Made by a program: the position numbers and the translations under genes
The notes under the pieces: model-generated
Databases searched by the model: none
What the model was told of the DNA's origin: nothing
What the model saw: the letters and a program-made list of their open reading frames with translations, nothing else
Source: Burkholderia paludis
Lineage (GTDB): Bacteria; Pseudomonadota; Gammaproteobacteria; Burkholderiales; Burkholderiaceae
Assembly (NCBI RefSeq): GCF_000732615.1
Contig: NZ_JPGL01000032.1
Location: 1 to 64,000, forward strand
Length of the DNA stretch: 64,000 nt
Direction: 5' to 3'
Part shown: piece after piece, positions 43,305-52,387 of the stretch
Layout of the letters: every line of letters begins with the position of its first letter
Position numbering within the stretch: the first letter of the stretch is position 1

Positions 43305-44375
43305 TCAGCGCGCCCGCGGATCGAACACGCGGTACAGCGCGTCGGTCAGCAGGTTGACGGTGATGAACATCGCGCCGATCACGAGCGTCGCGCCGAGCAC
43401 GGCGTTCATGTCGGCGTTCAGCAGCGCGCCCGTCAGGTACGAGCCGAGCCCCGGCCACGCGAACACGATCTCGGTCAGCACGGAGCCTTCGAGCAGGTTG
43501 CTGTAGGTGAGCGCGATCACGGTGAGCAGCGGCACCGCGATGTTGCCGAACGCGTGACGCCAGATCACGCGGCGCTCGGACAGGCCCTTCGCGCGCGCGG
43601 TGACGATGTATTCCTGGCTCAACTGGTCGAGCATGAACGAGCGCGTCATGCGGCTGAGGTACGCGACCGAGTAGTAGCCGAGGATCGCCGCCGGCAGCAC
43701 GATGTGCGACAGCGCGTTGCGAAAGACGTCCCACTCGCCCGCGAGCGCCGCGTCGATCAGCAGGCTGCCCGTGTGCGGCTCGACCATGCCGTCGTAGACG
43801 GGATCGAGCCGGCCCGGCCCGCCGACCCAGCGCAGCCGCGCATAGAACAGCAGCAGCCCCATCAGCCCGAGCCAGAACAGCGGTACGGAATTGCCGATCA
43901 GCCCGACGAAGCGCGCGATGTGGTCGATCGGCCGGTTGTGCTTCACGGCGGCCGCGACGCCGAGCGGCACGCCGATCGCGATGCCGATCAGCGTCGCGAT
44001 CGTCGCCAGCTCGAGCGTGGCCGGGAATACGCGCTTGATGTCGTCGAGCACCGGGTTCGCGGTCAGCAGCGAGACGCCGAGATTGCCGTGCAGCACGTCG
44101 CGTGCATAGATCAGGAATTGCGTGACGAGCGGCTTGTCGAGCCCGAGCGCGATGCGTTCGGCCGCATAGGCTTCGGCCGACGCGCGATCGCCGAGGATCG
44201 CGAGCACGGGATCGATCGGCACCTTGCGGCCGATCACGAACGTCAGCGCGAGCAGCCCCGCGAACGTGACGGCGAGCGTGAGCGCCCAGCGCAGCCCGCG
44301 CAGTGCCCAGCGTACGGCCGGGCGCCGCGCGGGCAGCGTGCGCAGCGCTTCGAGGGAGGAGACGGGAGTCGACAT
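43305..44375 (-). CDS. peptide ABC transporter permease (DdpB/DppB-like)
   Basis: This 356-residue permease of the DppB class has a first membrane segment near residue 30, a long periplasmic loop, and the family motif VTARAKGLSERRVIWRHA that contacts the ATPase. It starts ten bases after the binding-protein stop, so the two are cotranscribed. Confidence 0.93.
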   Translation of the reverse strand: MSTPVSSLEALRTLPARRPAVRWALRGLRWALTLAVTFAGLLALTFVIGRKVPIDPVLAILGDRASAEAYAAERIALGLDKPLVTQFLIYARDVLHGNLGVSLLTANPVLDDIKRVFPATLELATIATLIGIAIGVPLGVAAAVKHNRPIDHIARFVGLIGNSVPLFWLGLMGLLLFYARLRWVGGPGRLDPVYDGMVEPHTGSLLIDAALAGEWDVFRNALSHIVLPAAILGYYSVAYLSRMTRSFMLDQLSQEYIVTARAKGLSERRVIWRHAFGNIAVPLLTVIALTYSNLLEGSVLTEIVFAWPGLGSYLTGALLNADMNAVLGATLVIGAMFITVNLLTDALYRVFDPRAR

Positions 44376-44385
44376 GCGGCGAATC

Positions 44386-45987
44386 TTATTGCTTTTTCAG
44401 GTTACGGTACGACACGAGATCGTTGATCGGCCCGATTTCGAGCCCGCTCACGCCGGGCCGCGTCGCGACCTGCGCGACTTTCTCGAACATGATCACGAAC
44501 GGCGAGCGCGCGAGCATTTCCTTCTGCATCGCCTGATACTGTTGCGCGCGTTTCGCGGCGGTGGGTTCGGCGAGCGCGGCGTCGGTCTCCTTCGTCAGTT
44601 GCGGGATGTCCCAGCTGTTGCGCCAGGCCAGCATTTTATAGCTCGACTTGTCGGAATTGTCGGGATTCCACGCAAAACCCTGCGCGTTGCTGTGCGGGTC
44701 GATGTAGTCGGCCGACCAGTCGCCGATGTAGATGTCGTGCTGGCGCGCGCGGTATTTCGCGAGCGTCTGCTTGTTGTCGCCGGGGATCAGCTGCACCTTG
44801 ATGCCGGCCTGCGCGAAGTTCGCCTGCACGGCCTGCGCGATCTCGGTGTACGGGTAATCGTTGCGCACGTCCATCGTCACCTGGAAGCCGTTGGGCACGC
44901 CGGCCTTCGCGAGCAGCGCCTTCGCCTTCGCGACGTCGAGCCGGTACGGGTTCGCGTTCAGCGTGCCGAGGAAGCCTTCGGGCAGGAAGGTCTGGTGCAC
45001 CTTGTAGGTCGTCTTCACCACGTTGCCCTGGATGCCGGCATAGTCGACCAGCCACTTCAGCGCTTCCTGCACGTCGGGTTTCGCGAGCGTCGGGTTCTTC
45101 GTGTTCAGGCCGAGATACAGCAGCGTCGCCTGCGGCGAGGCCGACACCTTCGCCTTGCCGGATTTCGCGATCGACGCCAGATCGTCGGGGCTCAGGTCGC
45201 GCGCCGCGTCGACGTCGCCGCTTTCCAGCAGCAGGCGCTGGCTCGCCGCCTCGGGCACGTGGCGCAGCACGATCCGCTTCATCGCGAGCGGCAGCCGATA
45301 GCCGTCGAAGCGCTGCAGCACGAGGCTGTCGCCGGCCGTCCACTTGACGAGCCGGTACGCGCCGGAGCCGGCCTCGTTGGTCTTCAGCCATGCGTTGCCG
45401 AAATCGTTGCCCTGCTGGTGCGACAGCAGCAGCTTCTTGTCGAGCACCGACGCGGGCCACGAGCCGAGCACGTTCAGCACGAAGGTCGGCGCGTACTTGC
45501 GGTCGGTCGTGACCGCCACCGTCAGGTCGTCGAGCTTCTTCACGTTCGCAGCGACGTTCGCCTTCGTGAGCCCGATGCCGGTCAGTACGGCGGCGGGGCC
45601 CTTGTCGAGCAGCACCGCGCGCTGGATCGACCATGCGACGTCGTCGGCCGTCAGCGGGTTGCCCGAGTGGAACCTGAGGCCGGGGCGCAGCCTGAACGTG
45701 TAGGTCAGCCCGTCGGCGCTCACCGTCCACGACAGCGCGACGTCGCCGTTGAATTTCGCCGGATCGCGCAGGTCGACCCGCACGAGCCGGTCGTAAGTAT
45801 TCGCGACGTATTCCTCCGGCACCAGCTCGTAGATCTCGCCCGGGTCGAGCGTCGTGAATTCGTCGAGCAGCGTGGCCATCACGAACATGTCCTTCGGCGT
45901 TTCCGCGCGCGCGGCGGCCAGCGGAACGGCGGTGAGTACGGACGCGGCGGCCAGCGCGGCGACGAGCCGGGATGTCAGGGGTTTCAT
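44386..45987 (-). CDS. peptide ABC transporter substrate-binding protein (family 5)
   Basis: This 533-residue periplasmic protein has a signal peptide ending AAARAE and the family 5 core with YTFRLRPGLRFHSGNPLTADDV. In this operon, next to a D-Ala-D-Ala dipeptidase, it likely binds D-Ala-D-Ala or related cell-wall dipeptides (DdpA-like). A full-length paralogue sits alone at 54384-55973. Confidence 0.92.
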   Translation of the reverse strand: MKPLTSRLVAALAAASVLTAVPLAAARAETPKDMFVMATLLDEFTTLDPGEIYELVPEEYVANTYDRLVRVDLRDPAKFNGDVALSWTVSADGLTYTFRLRPGLRFHSGNPLTADDVAWSIQRAVLLDKGPAAVLTGIGLTKANVAANVKKLDDLTVAVTTDRKYAPTFVLNVLGSWPASVLDKKLLLSHQQGNDFGNAWLKTNEAGSGAYRLVKWTAGDSLVLQRFDGYRLPLAMKRIVLRHVPEAASQRLLLESGDVDAARDLSPDDLASIAKSGKAKVSASPQATLLYLGLNTKNPTLAKPDVQEALKWLVDYAGIQGNVVKTTYKVHQTFLPEGFLGTLNANPYRLDVAKAKALLAKAGVPNGFQVTMDVRNDYPYTEIAQAVQANFAQAGIKVQLIPGDNKQTLAKYRARQHDIYIGDWSADYIDPHSNAQGFAWNPDNSDKSSYKMLAWRNSWDIPQLTKETDAALAEPTAAKRAQQYQAMQKEMLARSPFVIMFEKVAQVATRPGVSGLEIGPINDLVSYRNLKKQ

Positions 45988-46057
45988 GTGCGCTCCATCT
46001 GTCGTTGAAGTCTTTCGAGTCGTTGAACCTGCGCGCCGCGGGGCATGCGCGTGGCGG

Positions 46058-46621
46058 TCACATCAGGCGCCACGGGCCGCTCGCCGCGTTGTCGATCTGC
46101 GGCAGCGCGCGCGAGCCGGGCAGCTCGTAGTGCCACCACTCGCTGTCGATGTGGGCGAAGCCGGCCGCCTGCATCACGCCGAGCAGCAGCAGGCGGTTGC
46201 GTTGCACGGCTTCGGGCAGCCCCGCGTGAAAGTGGCCCGACGCGGCGACCATCTCGTCGAAGCCCGTGCCCATGTCGAGCGGCTCGCCGCTTGCCGCGAC
46301 GAGCGTCAGGTCGAGCGCGGTGCCGCGGCTATGATTCGAGCCGCGGCCGGGATCGGCGATGAAGTTCGGATCGGGCAGGAAATCCCACAGCACCTGTTGC
46401 GCCTGGGGCGGCCGGTACGCGTCGTAGATGCGCAGCGTGAGGCCGGCCGGCGCCGCGATCGCCACGGCGCGCCGCAACGCGGCCTCGGCCGGCTCCAGCA
46501 GCAGGCAGTGCGCGTGGCGGTAGATCGGCTTGCCGGTCAGGTTGCGCCCGGTCGCGTAGACGAGATCGATCTCGACGCGATGCGTGGCGGGCGTGATTTC
46601 GACGAGGCGGGAAGGAGTCAT
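46058..46621 (-). CDS. ddpX: D-alanyl-D-alanine dipeptidase (VanX/DdpX family)
   Basis: This 187-residue zinc peptidase shows the VanX signature: R70 in YDAYR, S95-x-H97 through D104 (SNHSRGTALD), and catalytic E161 with H164 (EWWH). DdpX-type enzymes split D-Ala-D-Ala so the alanine can be reused; VanX versions give vancomycin resistance. No vanH or vanA is nearby, and the transporter operon setting points to nutrient recycling. It has no signal peptide, so it acts in the cytoplasm on imported dipeptide. Confidence 0.92.
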   Translation of the reverse strand: MTPSRLVEITPATHRVEIDLVYATGRNLTGKPIYRHAHCLLLEPAEAALRRAVAIAAPAGLTLRIYDAYRPPQAQQVLWDFLPDPNFIADPGRGSNHSRGTALDLTLVAASGEPLDMGTGFDEMVAASGHFHAGLPEAVQRNRLLLLGVMQAAGFAHIDSEWWHYELPGSRALPQIDNAASGPWRLM

Positions 46622-46645
46622 CGGCGGTTCGGAGGTTACTTGCCT

Positions 46646-47527
46646 TCAGGATTCGAACTGGTCGAACGTGTGCTGCAGCTCGCGATTGCGCGCGACGCGC
46701 CGGTCGATCGCGGAGCCGAGGCGGTCGACCACGGCCGTGATCAGCAGGTTGAACAGGCAGGTGAGCGGCGCGAGCGAATCCCAGAACTGGCCGACGTCGG
46801 TCTTCACCTGCAGCAGGTCGGCCGGCCATTCGCGGGCCCACGGGCACGAGAGATCGGTGACGAGCGCGAACGGCTGCCCGCGTTCGACGGCCGCCTGGCA
46901 ATAGCGGCGCGCGCCGCGCGAATACGCGCGGGTGTCGGTGACGATGGAGTACGGCCGCTCGAATTCGGAGTTCAGCGAATCGACGTACGAGCCCGACTGG
47001 CCATCGGAATAGAACACGCGCGGCCGCAGGTATTCGAGGTAGCTGCTGAACGCGTTGCTGATCCCGCGCGTCGACTGGATGCCGAGGATGAATACCGCGT
47101 CCGCATGCGCGATCCGGTCGGCGACCTGCGCGAACGCCGGGCCTTCTGCGAGCCGGTACACGTGGCGGATCGCGTCGAGTTCGCGTTCGAGCGACGACGC
47201 GAGCGCGCCGTCGCTGCCGTTGCCGCTGCCGTGCGCCGGTTGCGTGCCGGTGATGCGGCGGTATTCGTCGAGCCGGTCGGTGATCATCCACGGACGATCG
47301 CCGCCGCCGCGCAACTCGCGCTTCAGGTCGTCGAGATTGCGATAGCCGACGCTGCGCAGGAAGCGGCCGACCGAGATGCCGCTCGTGCCGGCCTGCCGCG
47401 CGATCTGGTCGGCCGTTTCGAGCCCGAGCCGGTCGAGGTTCGCGAGCATGTAGCTCGCGATGCGCTTCGCGGTCGGCGTAAGCTCGGCATAGCGGGATTC
47501 GACGGTACGGGCGAATGCGCAGGTCAT
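46646..47527 (-). CDS. MurR/RpiR-family regulator
   Basis: This 293-residue protein has an N-terminal RpiR helix-turn-helix (SGISVGRFLRSVGYRNLDDLKREL) and a C-terminal SIS sugar-isomerase-like domain at about residues 130-260 (AVFILGIQSTRGISNAFSSYLEYL). MurR-type proteins sense amino-sugar phosphates such as MurNAc-6-phosphate. It is the first gene of the minus-strand dipeptidase/transporter operon, 24 bases before ddpX. This links D-Ala-D-Ala recycling to a cell-wall sugar signal. Confidence 0.88.
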   Translation of the reverse strand: MTCAFARTVESRYAELTPTAKRIASYMLANLDRLGLETADQIARQAGTSGISVGRFLRSVGYRNLDDLKRELRGGGDRPWMITDRLDEYRRITGTQPAHGSGNGSDGALASSLERELDAIRHVYRLAEGPAFAQVADRIAHADAVFILGIQSTRGISNAFSSYLEYLRPRVFYSDGQSGSYVDSLNSEFERPYSIVTDTRAYSRGARRYCQAAVERGQPFALVTDLSCPWAREWPADLLQVKTDVGQFWDSLAPLTCLFNLLITAVVDRLGSAIDRRVARNRELQHTFDQFES

Positions 47528-47683
47528 CGGCTGTTAGATCGTTGTCGTCTGATGCTCGAATGTCATGCATCTAACGAAGCCAAAATCATTCGCGCCAGCG
47601 GATAAAAACTATGGTGTGACGATAGACGATAGGGTCGGATGCGCGTTCGTCGGTGAGGGCGGACGGATGCGAAGGAGGTGTGT

Positions 47684-47728
47684 TTATTCCTGTCGGGCAT
47701 ATATTGCGTTTATGTCTGACAGGAATAA
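47684..47728. promoter_or_regulatory. hipBA operator region, long inverted repeat
   Basis: Arms TTATTCCTGTCGGGCATA (47684-47701) and TATGTCTGACAGGAATAA (47711-47728) are inverted copies with 16 of 18 positions matching, separated by nine bases. The core CCTGTC-related sequence recurs in the palindrome just downstream. It is placed as an operator for HipB. Confidence 0.72.
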
Positions 47729-47734
47729 TATGCA

Positions 47735-47755
47735 TATATGCCTGTCAGGCATATA
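47735..47755. promoter_or_regulatory. hipBA operator, 21-bp perfect palindrome
   Basis: TATATGCCTG and CAGGCATATA are perfect 10-base arms around a single T. It lies 30 bases upstream of the hipB start and shares its core with the neighbouring inverted repeat, so HipB (with HipA) probably binds both to repress the operon. Confidence 0.75.
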
Positions 47756-47785
47756 CTGCATCGATCGTCTTCCGGGAGACATGCC

Positions 47786-48034
47786 GTGAACTTCATCGTC
47801 AATACGCCCGCGCAATTGGGCGAAATCCTGTCTTCCGCGCGTCAGGCAAAGGGCCTGACGCAAGCGGAAGCGGCCGGGCGAATCGGCGTGGGCCAGCCGC
47901 GCCTGTCGTCGCTCGAAACCACGCGTACCGAAAGTCTGTCGCTCAGCCAGTTGCTCGAGCTGACCGCGCTGTACGGCCTCGAAATCAGCATCCGCACGAA
48001 GGACGGGCGCGACGCAGCCGACGTCGAGTGGTAA
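47786..48034 (+). CDS. hipB: HipB-like antitoxin / XRE repressor
   Basis: This 82-residue protein has an XRE helix-turn-helix (LTQAEAAGRIGVGQPRLSSLE) and the HipB start NFIVNTPAQLGEILSSAR. HipB neutralises HipA and represses the operon. The start is GTG at 47786 after GGGAG; an upstream frame would run through the operator palindrome. hipA follows after three bases. Confidence 0.9.
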   Translation: MNFIVNTPAQLGEILSSARQAKGLTQAEAAGRIGVGQPRLSSLETTRTESLSLSQLLELTALYGLEISIRTKDGRDAADVEW

Positions 48035-48037
48035 GCG

Positions 48038-49372
48038 ATGGGGCGCAAATCGCACACGCGCGCGTTGTCGATCTGGACGAACGGCCAGCGGGTCGGTACA
48101 TGGCGGATTCCCGCGCGCGGCGACACTGAGCTGCTGTACGACGCCGGCTGGAAACAGTCGGCCGCTGGCCGCCCGTTGTCGCTGTCGCTGCCGTTCGGTG
48201 TCGGCGAGGCGCCGTTGCGCGGCGAACGCGTGACGCACTTCTTCGACAACCTGCTGCCGGACAGCGATGCCATTCGGCGCCGCCTGGCGGCCCGGTTCGG
48301 CACGGCGACGACCGAGCCGTTCGATCTGCTTGCCGCGCTCGGCCGCGACTGCGTCGGGGCCGTGCAGTTGCTCGACGAGGATGATGCGCCCGCCGGCCTG
48401 GATCGTATCGACGGTACGCCGCTGTCCGACGACGACGTCGCACGCGTGCTGGATCAGGCGAGCGGGGTGGCGACGGCAGCCGGCGACGACGACGATTTCC
48501 GGCTGTCGCTGGCCGGCGCGCAGGAAAAGACCGCATTGCTGTTTCATCGCGGGCGGTGGATGCGCCCGCACGGCGCCACGCCGACGACGCATATCCTGAA
48601 ATTGCCGCTCGGGCTGGTCGGCAACAAGCGGGCCGACCTGACGGCCTCGGTCGAGAACGAGTGGCTGTGTCTCGCCATCCTGCGGGCGTTCGGCCTGCCG
48701 GCCGCGCAGGCGGAAATCGTGCGTTTCGGCGCGCATCAGGTTCTGTCCGTCGAGCGCTTCGATCGCGTGCTGCATCGCGACGGCCGGTGGCTGTTGCGCT
48801 TGCCGCAGGAGGATTTCTGCCAGGCGCTCGGCGTGCCGCCTCATCTGAAGTACGAGTCGCAGGGCGGCCCCGGCGTGCCCGATCTGGCCGGCCTCTTGCG
48901 CCGCTCCGAAACGGCGCGCGAGGATCTCGACACGCTGTTCGCAGCCCTGATCGTGTTCTGGATGCTCGCCGCACCGGACGGGCATGCGAAGAACTTCAGC
49001 CTGCGCTTGCTGCCGGGCGGCCGCTTCCGGCTGACGCCGCTCTACGACGTGATGTCGATCTGGCCGGTCGAGGGCGACGGCGCGAACCAGTGGTCGTGGC
49101 ACAAGGCGAAGCTCGCAATGGCCGTGCACGGCAAGCGCAAGCACTATGCGATGCGCGACATCACGCGGCGCCACTTCAGCGCGATGGCCGAGCATTGCCT
49201 GCTCGGCGATATCGCGACGCCGATCGTGGAACGGCTCGTCGCGATGACGCCGCAGGTGATCGAGTCGGTCGGCGCGGCGTTGCCGCCGGGTTTTTCGGCG
49301 CGGGTCGCGGAGCGGATTCTGGGCGGCTTGCGCCTCGCCGCGCAACGGCTCGACGCGATGCCGCGAGGCTGA
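48038..49372 (+). CDS. hipA: HipA-like serine/threonine kinase toxin
   Basis: This 444-residue protein has the HipA layout: an N-terminal domain with NLLPDSDAIRRRLAARFG, the SLAGAQEKTALLF phosphate-binding loop, VENEWLCLAI, LSVERFDR, the catalytic loop around PDGHAKNFSL and the metal-binding PLYDVMS. HipA kinases phosphorylate glutamyl-tRNA synthetase and induce dormancy. Full length and intact motifs suggest a working toxin controlled by the adjacent HipB. Confidence 0.92.
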   Translation: MGRKSHTRALSIWTNGQRVGTWRIPARGDTELLYDAGWKQSAAGRPLSLSLPFGVGEAPLRGERVTHFFDNLLPDSDAIRRRLAARFGTATTEPFDLLAALGRDCVGAVQLLDEDDAPAGLDRIDGTPLSDDDVARVLDQASGVATAAGDDDDFRLSLAGAQEKTALLFHRGRWMRPHGATPTTHILKLPLGLVGNKRADLTASVENEWLCLAILRAFGLPAAQAEIVRFGAHQVLSVERFDRVLHRDGRWLLRLPQEDFCQALGVPPHLKYESQGGPGVPDLAGLLRRSETAREDLDTLFAALIVFWMLAAPDGHAKNFSLRLLPGGRFRLTPLYDVMSIWPVEGDGANQWSWHKAKLAMAVHGKRKHYAMRDITRRHFSAMAEHCLLGDIATPIVERLVAMTPQVIESVGAALPPGFSARVAERILGGLRLAAQRLDAMPRG

Positions 49373-49726
49373 ACCGCTTCAGGTTGCGGCACCGGTAGCC
49401 GGTAGCCGGCGTTCCGGTTTCGGCCATATCGAATCGAAACGATCAGCAATCCGAATCGTATCGCATGTCATGCATGCCCTCATGGCCGGGCGCATCGCAT
49501 TTCCGCATCCATCGAACGCCTTCCGCATTCGCCATCCCGCTGCACCGCAATAATTACAAAAATAAAGAAGATCAGCTTAAATCATTAATTCATATTAATA
49601 ATTCATTTAAGTTTTTCGGCGAACTGTATTTAACTTGCGTGACGGGATGTTCGATTTTCGATAATTCGAAAACGGCATTTTTCCCGTAATGGGAATTCAC
49701 TCGATTGAAAGAATGAAGGAGAAACC
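49373..49726. other. AT-rich intergenic island before the bicupin gene
   Basis: The last 180 bases (about 49545-49726) are strikingly AT-rich for this genome, with runs such as ATTAATTCATATTAATAATT. No gene is recognised in it. It probably holds the bicupin promoter and could be an H-NS target. AAGGAG lies just before the start codon. Confidence 0.6.
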
Positions 49727-50983
49727 ATGACGAATCTTTCTCGACGCAAAATGCTGGCCGGGACGGCCGGCGCCATTGCCGCCGCGGGTCTCGCGGCATC
49801 GGCGAAGGCCGCTTCGTTCGGTAATCCGGACCGTCCGCCGGAAGGCGCGGTCAATGCGCGCAATCGCCAGAGCCTGACCGATCCGGGGCCGAAGAACCCG
49901 GCGATCGCCAGTCAGTTTCCGTCTTTTCAGGATCCGCCCGCCACCGATATCAACGGCATGCCGTTATTCTGGGCGTCGTTCAATAATGCCCATAAAAGAA
50001 TTCAGGATGGCGGCTGGGCGCGTGAAGTCACGCAGGACGATTTTGCGATTTCCGAAACCATCTCGGGCGTGAACATGCGCCTGACGCGCGGCGGCATTCG
50101 CGAGATGCACTGGCACCAGCAGGCCGAGTGGGCGATCATGCTCGACGGCCGCTGCCGGATCACGGTGCTCGACGAACTCGGGCGGCCCTCGGTGCAGGAC
50201 GTGAAGACCGGCGATCTCTGGTATTTCCCGCCCGGCCTGCCGCATTCGCTGCAGGGGCTCGGCGCCGACGGCGCCGAATTCCTGCTCGCGTTCGACAATG
50301 GCCGCGCGTCGGAATTCAACACGTTGCTGCTGACCGACTGGGTCGCGCATACGCCACCCGAGGTGCTCGCGCTCAACTTCGGCGTGCCGGCCGATGCGTT
50401 CGGCAACATTCCGCTCGACAACCTGTGGATCTTCCAGGGCGACGAACCGGGCCCGCTCGAGCAAGCGCAGCGCGCGGCGGCATCGTCGGCCGGGGCGCCG
50501 CCGCATCCGTTCGTGTTCGCGCTCGGCGACATGAAGCCGGTCAGGAAGACGCGCGGCGGCGAAGTGCGGATCGCGGACAGCACCAACTTCAACGTGTCGA
50601 CGACCGTCGCGGCGGCGCTGGTCACCGTGCATCCGGGCGGCATGCGCGAACTGCACTGGCACCCGAACGCGGACGAATGGCAGTACTACCTGCAGGGCAG
50701 CGCGCGGATGACCGTGTTCGATACCGGGCCGAAGGCGCAAACGGCCGATTTCCGCGCGGGCGACGTCGGCTACGTGAAGAAAAGCCTCGGGCACTACGTG
50801 CAGAACACCGGCGCCACCGATCTGGTGTTCCTCGAGATCTTCAGGACCGACCGTTACGCGGAAGTGTCGCTGTCCGACTGGCTCGCGCATACGCCGCCGA
50901 AGCTCGTCGAGGCGCATCTGAACGTCGCGCCGGAGGTGCTCGCGCAATTCCCGCGCACCCGTCCCGACGTCGTGCCGCTGTAA
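49727..50983 (+). CDS. oxdC: bicupin oxalate decarboxylase family protein
   Basis: This 418-residue protein has a Tat-type signal (SRRKMLAGTAGAIAAAGLAASAKA) and two cupin domains. Each has Mn ligands: HWHQQAE with a later PHS in domain one, and HWHPNADE with a later GHY in domain two. The lid region ASEFNT in the first domain keeps the Glu needed by decarboxylases to protonate the product. It would turn oxalate into formate and CO2 outside the cytoplasm. The next gene is an Nramp Mn transporter, matching the metal need. Confidence 0.88.
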   Translation: MTNLSRRKMLAGTAGAIAAAGLAASAKAASFGNPDRPPEGAVNARNRQSLTDPGPKNPAIASQFPSFQDPPATDINGMPLFWASFNNAHKRIQDGGWAREVTQDDFAISETISGVNMRLTRGGIREMHWHQQAEWAIMLDGRCRITVLDELGRPSVQDVKTGDLWYFPPGLPHSLQGLGADGAEFLLAFDNGRASEFNTLLLTDWVAHTPPEVLALNFGVPADAFGNIPLDNLWIFQGDEPGPLEQAQRAAASSAGAPPHPFVFALGDMKPVRKTRGGEVRIADSTNFNVSTTVAAALVTVHPGGMRELHWHPNADEWQYYLQGSARMTVFDTGPKAQTADFRAGDVGYVKKSLGHYVQNTGATDLVFLEIFRTDRYAEVSLSDWLAHTPPKLVEAHLNVAPEVLAQFPRTRPDVVPL

Positions 50984-51059
50984 CGTCGCCGCCGCCGCGG
51001 CCGGCCGGCTGCGGCGCCCGAATGTCAGGAACACTCCCTCATCCGAACGGAACGTCACC

Positions 51060-52367
51060 ATGATTCCCGTCACGAGCAAACCCGCCGGCGGCTTCGCGCT
51101 GCCCGGCCTGTCCACCGCGCGTACCGACAGCACGGCATGCGCGGCGCTGGAAGGGCGCCGCACCGGCGTCGCCGCGCTGCTGCCGTTCGTCGGCCCGGCG
51201 GTGATCGCGTCGATCGGCTATATGGATCCCGGCAACTTCGCGACCAACATCCAGGCCGGCGCCGCGTACGGCTACCGGCTGCTGTGGGTCGTACTGGCCG
51301 CGAACGCGATCGCGATGCTGTTCCAGGCGATGTCGGCGAAGCTCGGCATCGTGACCGGCCGCAATCTCGCGGAGCTGTGCCGCGACCGGTTTCCCGCGCC
51401 GGTCGTGTGGGGCATGTGGATCGCGTCCGAGATCGCCGCGATGGCGACCGACCTCGCCGAATTCCTCGGCGGCGCGCTGGCATTCGGGCTGCTGTGCCAT
51501 TTGTCGCTGTTCGCCGGGATGATCGCGACGGCGTTCGCGACCTGCGCGATCCTCGCGCTCGAACGGCGCGGCTTCCGGCCGCTGGAGGCCGCGATCGGGG
51601 CGCTGGTCGGCGTGATCGGCGCGTGCTATCTCGGCGAACTGCTGATCGCGCCGCAGGACTGGCGCGCGGCCGCGTTCCACCTGGTCGTGCCGCAGATTCC
51701 CGATCACGCGGCGCTGACGATCGCGGTCGGGATCGTCGGCGCGACGATCATGCCGCACACGCTGTATCTGCATTCCGGCCTGACGCAGGATCGCACCCCG
51801 CCGCGCGACGACGCGCAGCGGCGGCGCCTCGTGCGCTTCTCGAACCGCGAGGTCGTCGTCGCGCTGGGGCTGGCGGGGTTCGTGAATCTCGCGATGGTGA
51901 TGATGGCGTCGTCGGCGTTCCACCTGGGTGCGCCCGGCATGACCGACATCGGCGACGCGTATCGCACGCTGGTGCCGGTGCTCGGGCCGGCTGCCGGCGC
52001 GCTGTTTCTCGTCGCGCTGCTGACGTCGGGCGTGTCGAGTTCGGTGGTCGGCACGATGGCCGGGCAGGTCGTGATGCAGGGCTTCATCCACCGCCGCCTG
52101 CCGGTGTGGGTGCGGCGCGCGGTGACGGTCGTGCCGGCGTTCGCGGTGGTGGCGCTCGGCTGCGATGTCACGCGTGCGATGGTCGCAAGCCAGGTGGTGC
52201 TGAGCTTCGTGCTGCCGATGCCGATGATCGCGCTGCTGATGCTGTCGGCGCGCGAGGACGTGATGGGCGCCTACGCGATGCGGATGCCGCTGCGGATCGT
52301 CGCCGGTGCGGCGACGGTCGCGATCGTCGGGCTCAATGCGTACCTGGTGTGGGCGGCATTCGCCTGA
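51060..52367 (+). CDS. mntH: Nramp-family Mn2+/Fe2+ transporter
   Basis: This 435-residue membrane protein shows the Nramp metal-binding motifs DPGNFATNIQAGA in the first segment and MPHTLYLHSGL in the sixth, with about eleven hydrophobic segments. It imports Mn2+ or Fe2+ with protons. It lies 76 bases after a Mn-dependent bicupin on the same strand, suggesting joint expression. It converges with a glycosyltransferase-like gene, 20 bases apart. Confidence 0.93.
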   Translation: MIPVTSKPAGGFALPGLSTARTDSTACAALEGRRTGVAALLPFVGPAVIASIGYMDPGNFATNIQAGAAYGYRLLWVVLAANAIAMLFQAMSAKLGIVTGRNLAELCRDRFPAPVVWGMWIASEIAAMATDLAEFLGGALAFGLLCHLSLFAGMIATAFATCAILALERRGFRPLEAAIGALVGVIGACYLGELLIAPQDWRAAAFHLVVPQIPDHAALTIAVGIVGATIMPHTLYLHSGLTQDRTPPRDDAQRRRLVRFSNREVVVALGLAGFVNLAMVMMASSAFHLGAPGMTDIGDAYRTLVPVLGPAAGALFLVALLTSGVSSSVVGTMAGQVVMQGFIHRRLPVWVRRAVTVVPAFAVVALGCDVTRAMVASQVVLSFVLPMPMIALLMLSAREDVMGAYAMRMPLRIVAGAATVAIVGLNAYLVWAAFA

Positions 52368-52387
52368 ACGGGGCGGCGGGCGGGCGC

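Noticed and set aside
41655-44426. A 923-codon open frame on the plus strand through the transporter operon
   Set aside because: It is antisense to three genes with clear ABC-transporter motifs. GC-rich codon bias opens long false frames, and its Arg/His/Asp-rich composition has no family features.
46058-46621. Vancomycin resistance cluster
   Set aside because: The VanX-like enzyme has no vanH, vanA or two-component genes nearby and sits in a dipeptide-uptake operon, so nutrient recycling is the simpler reading.
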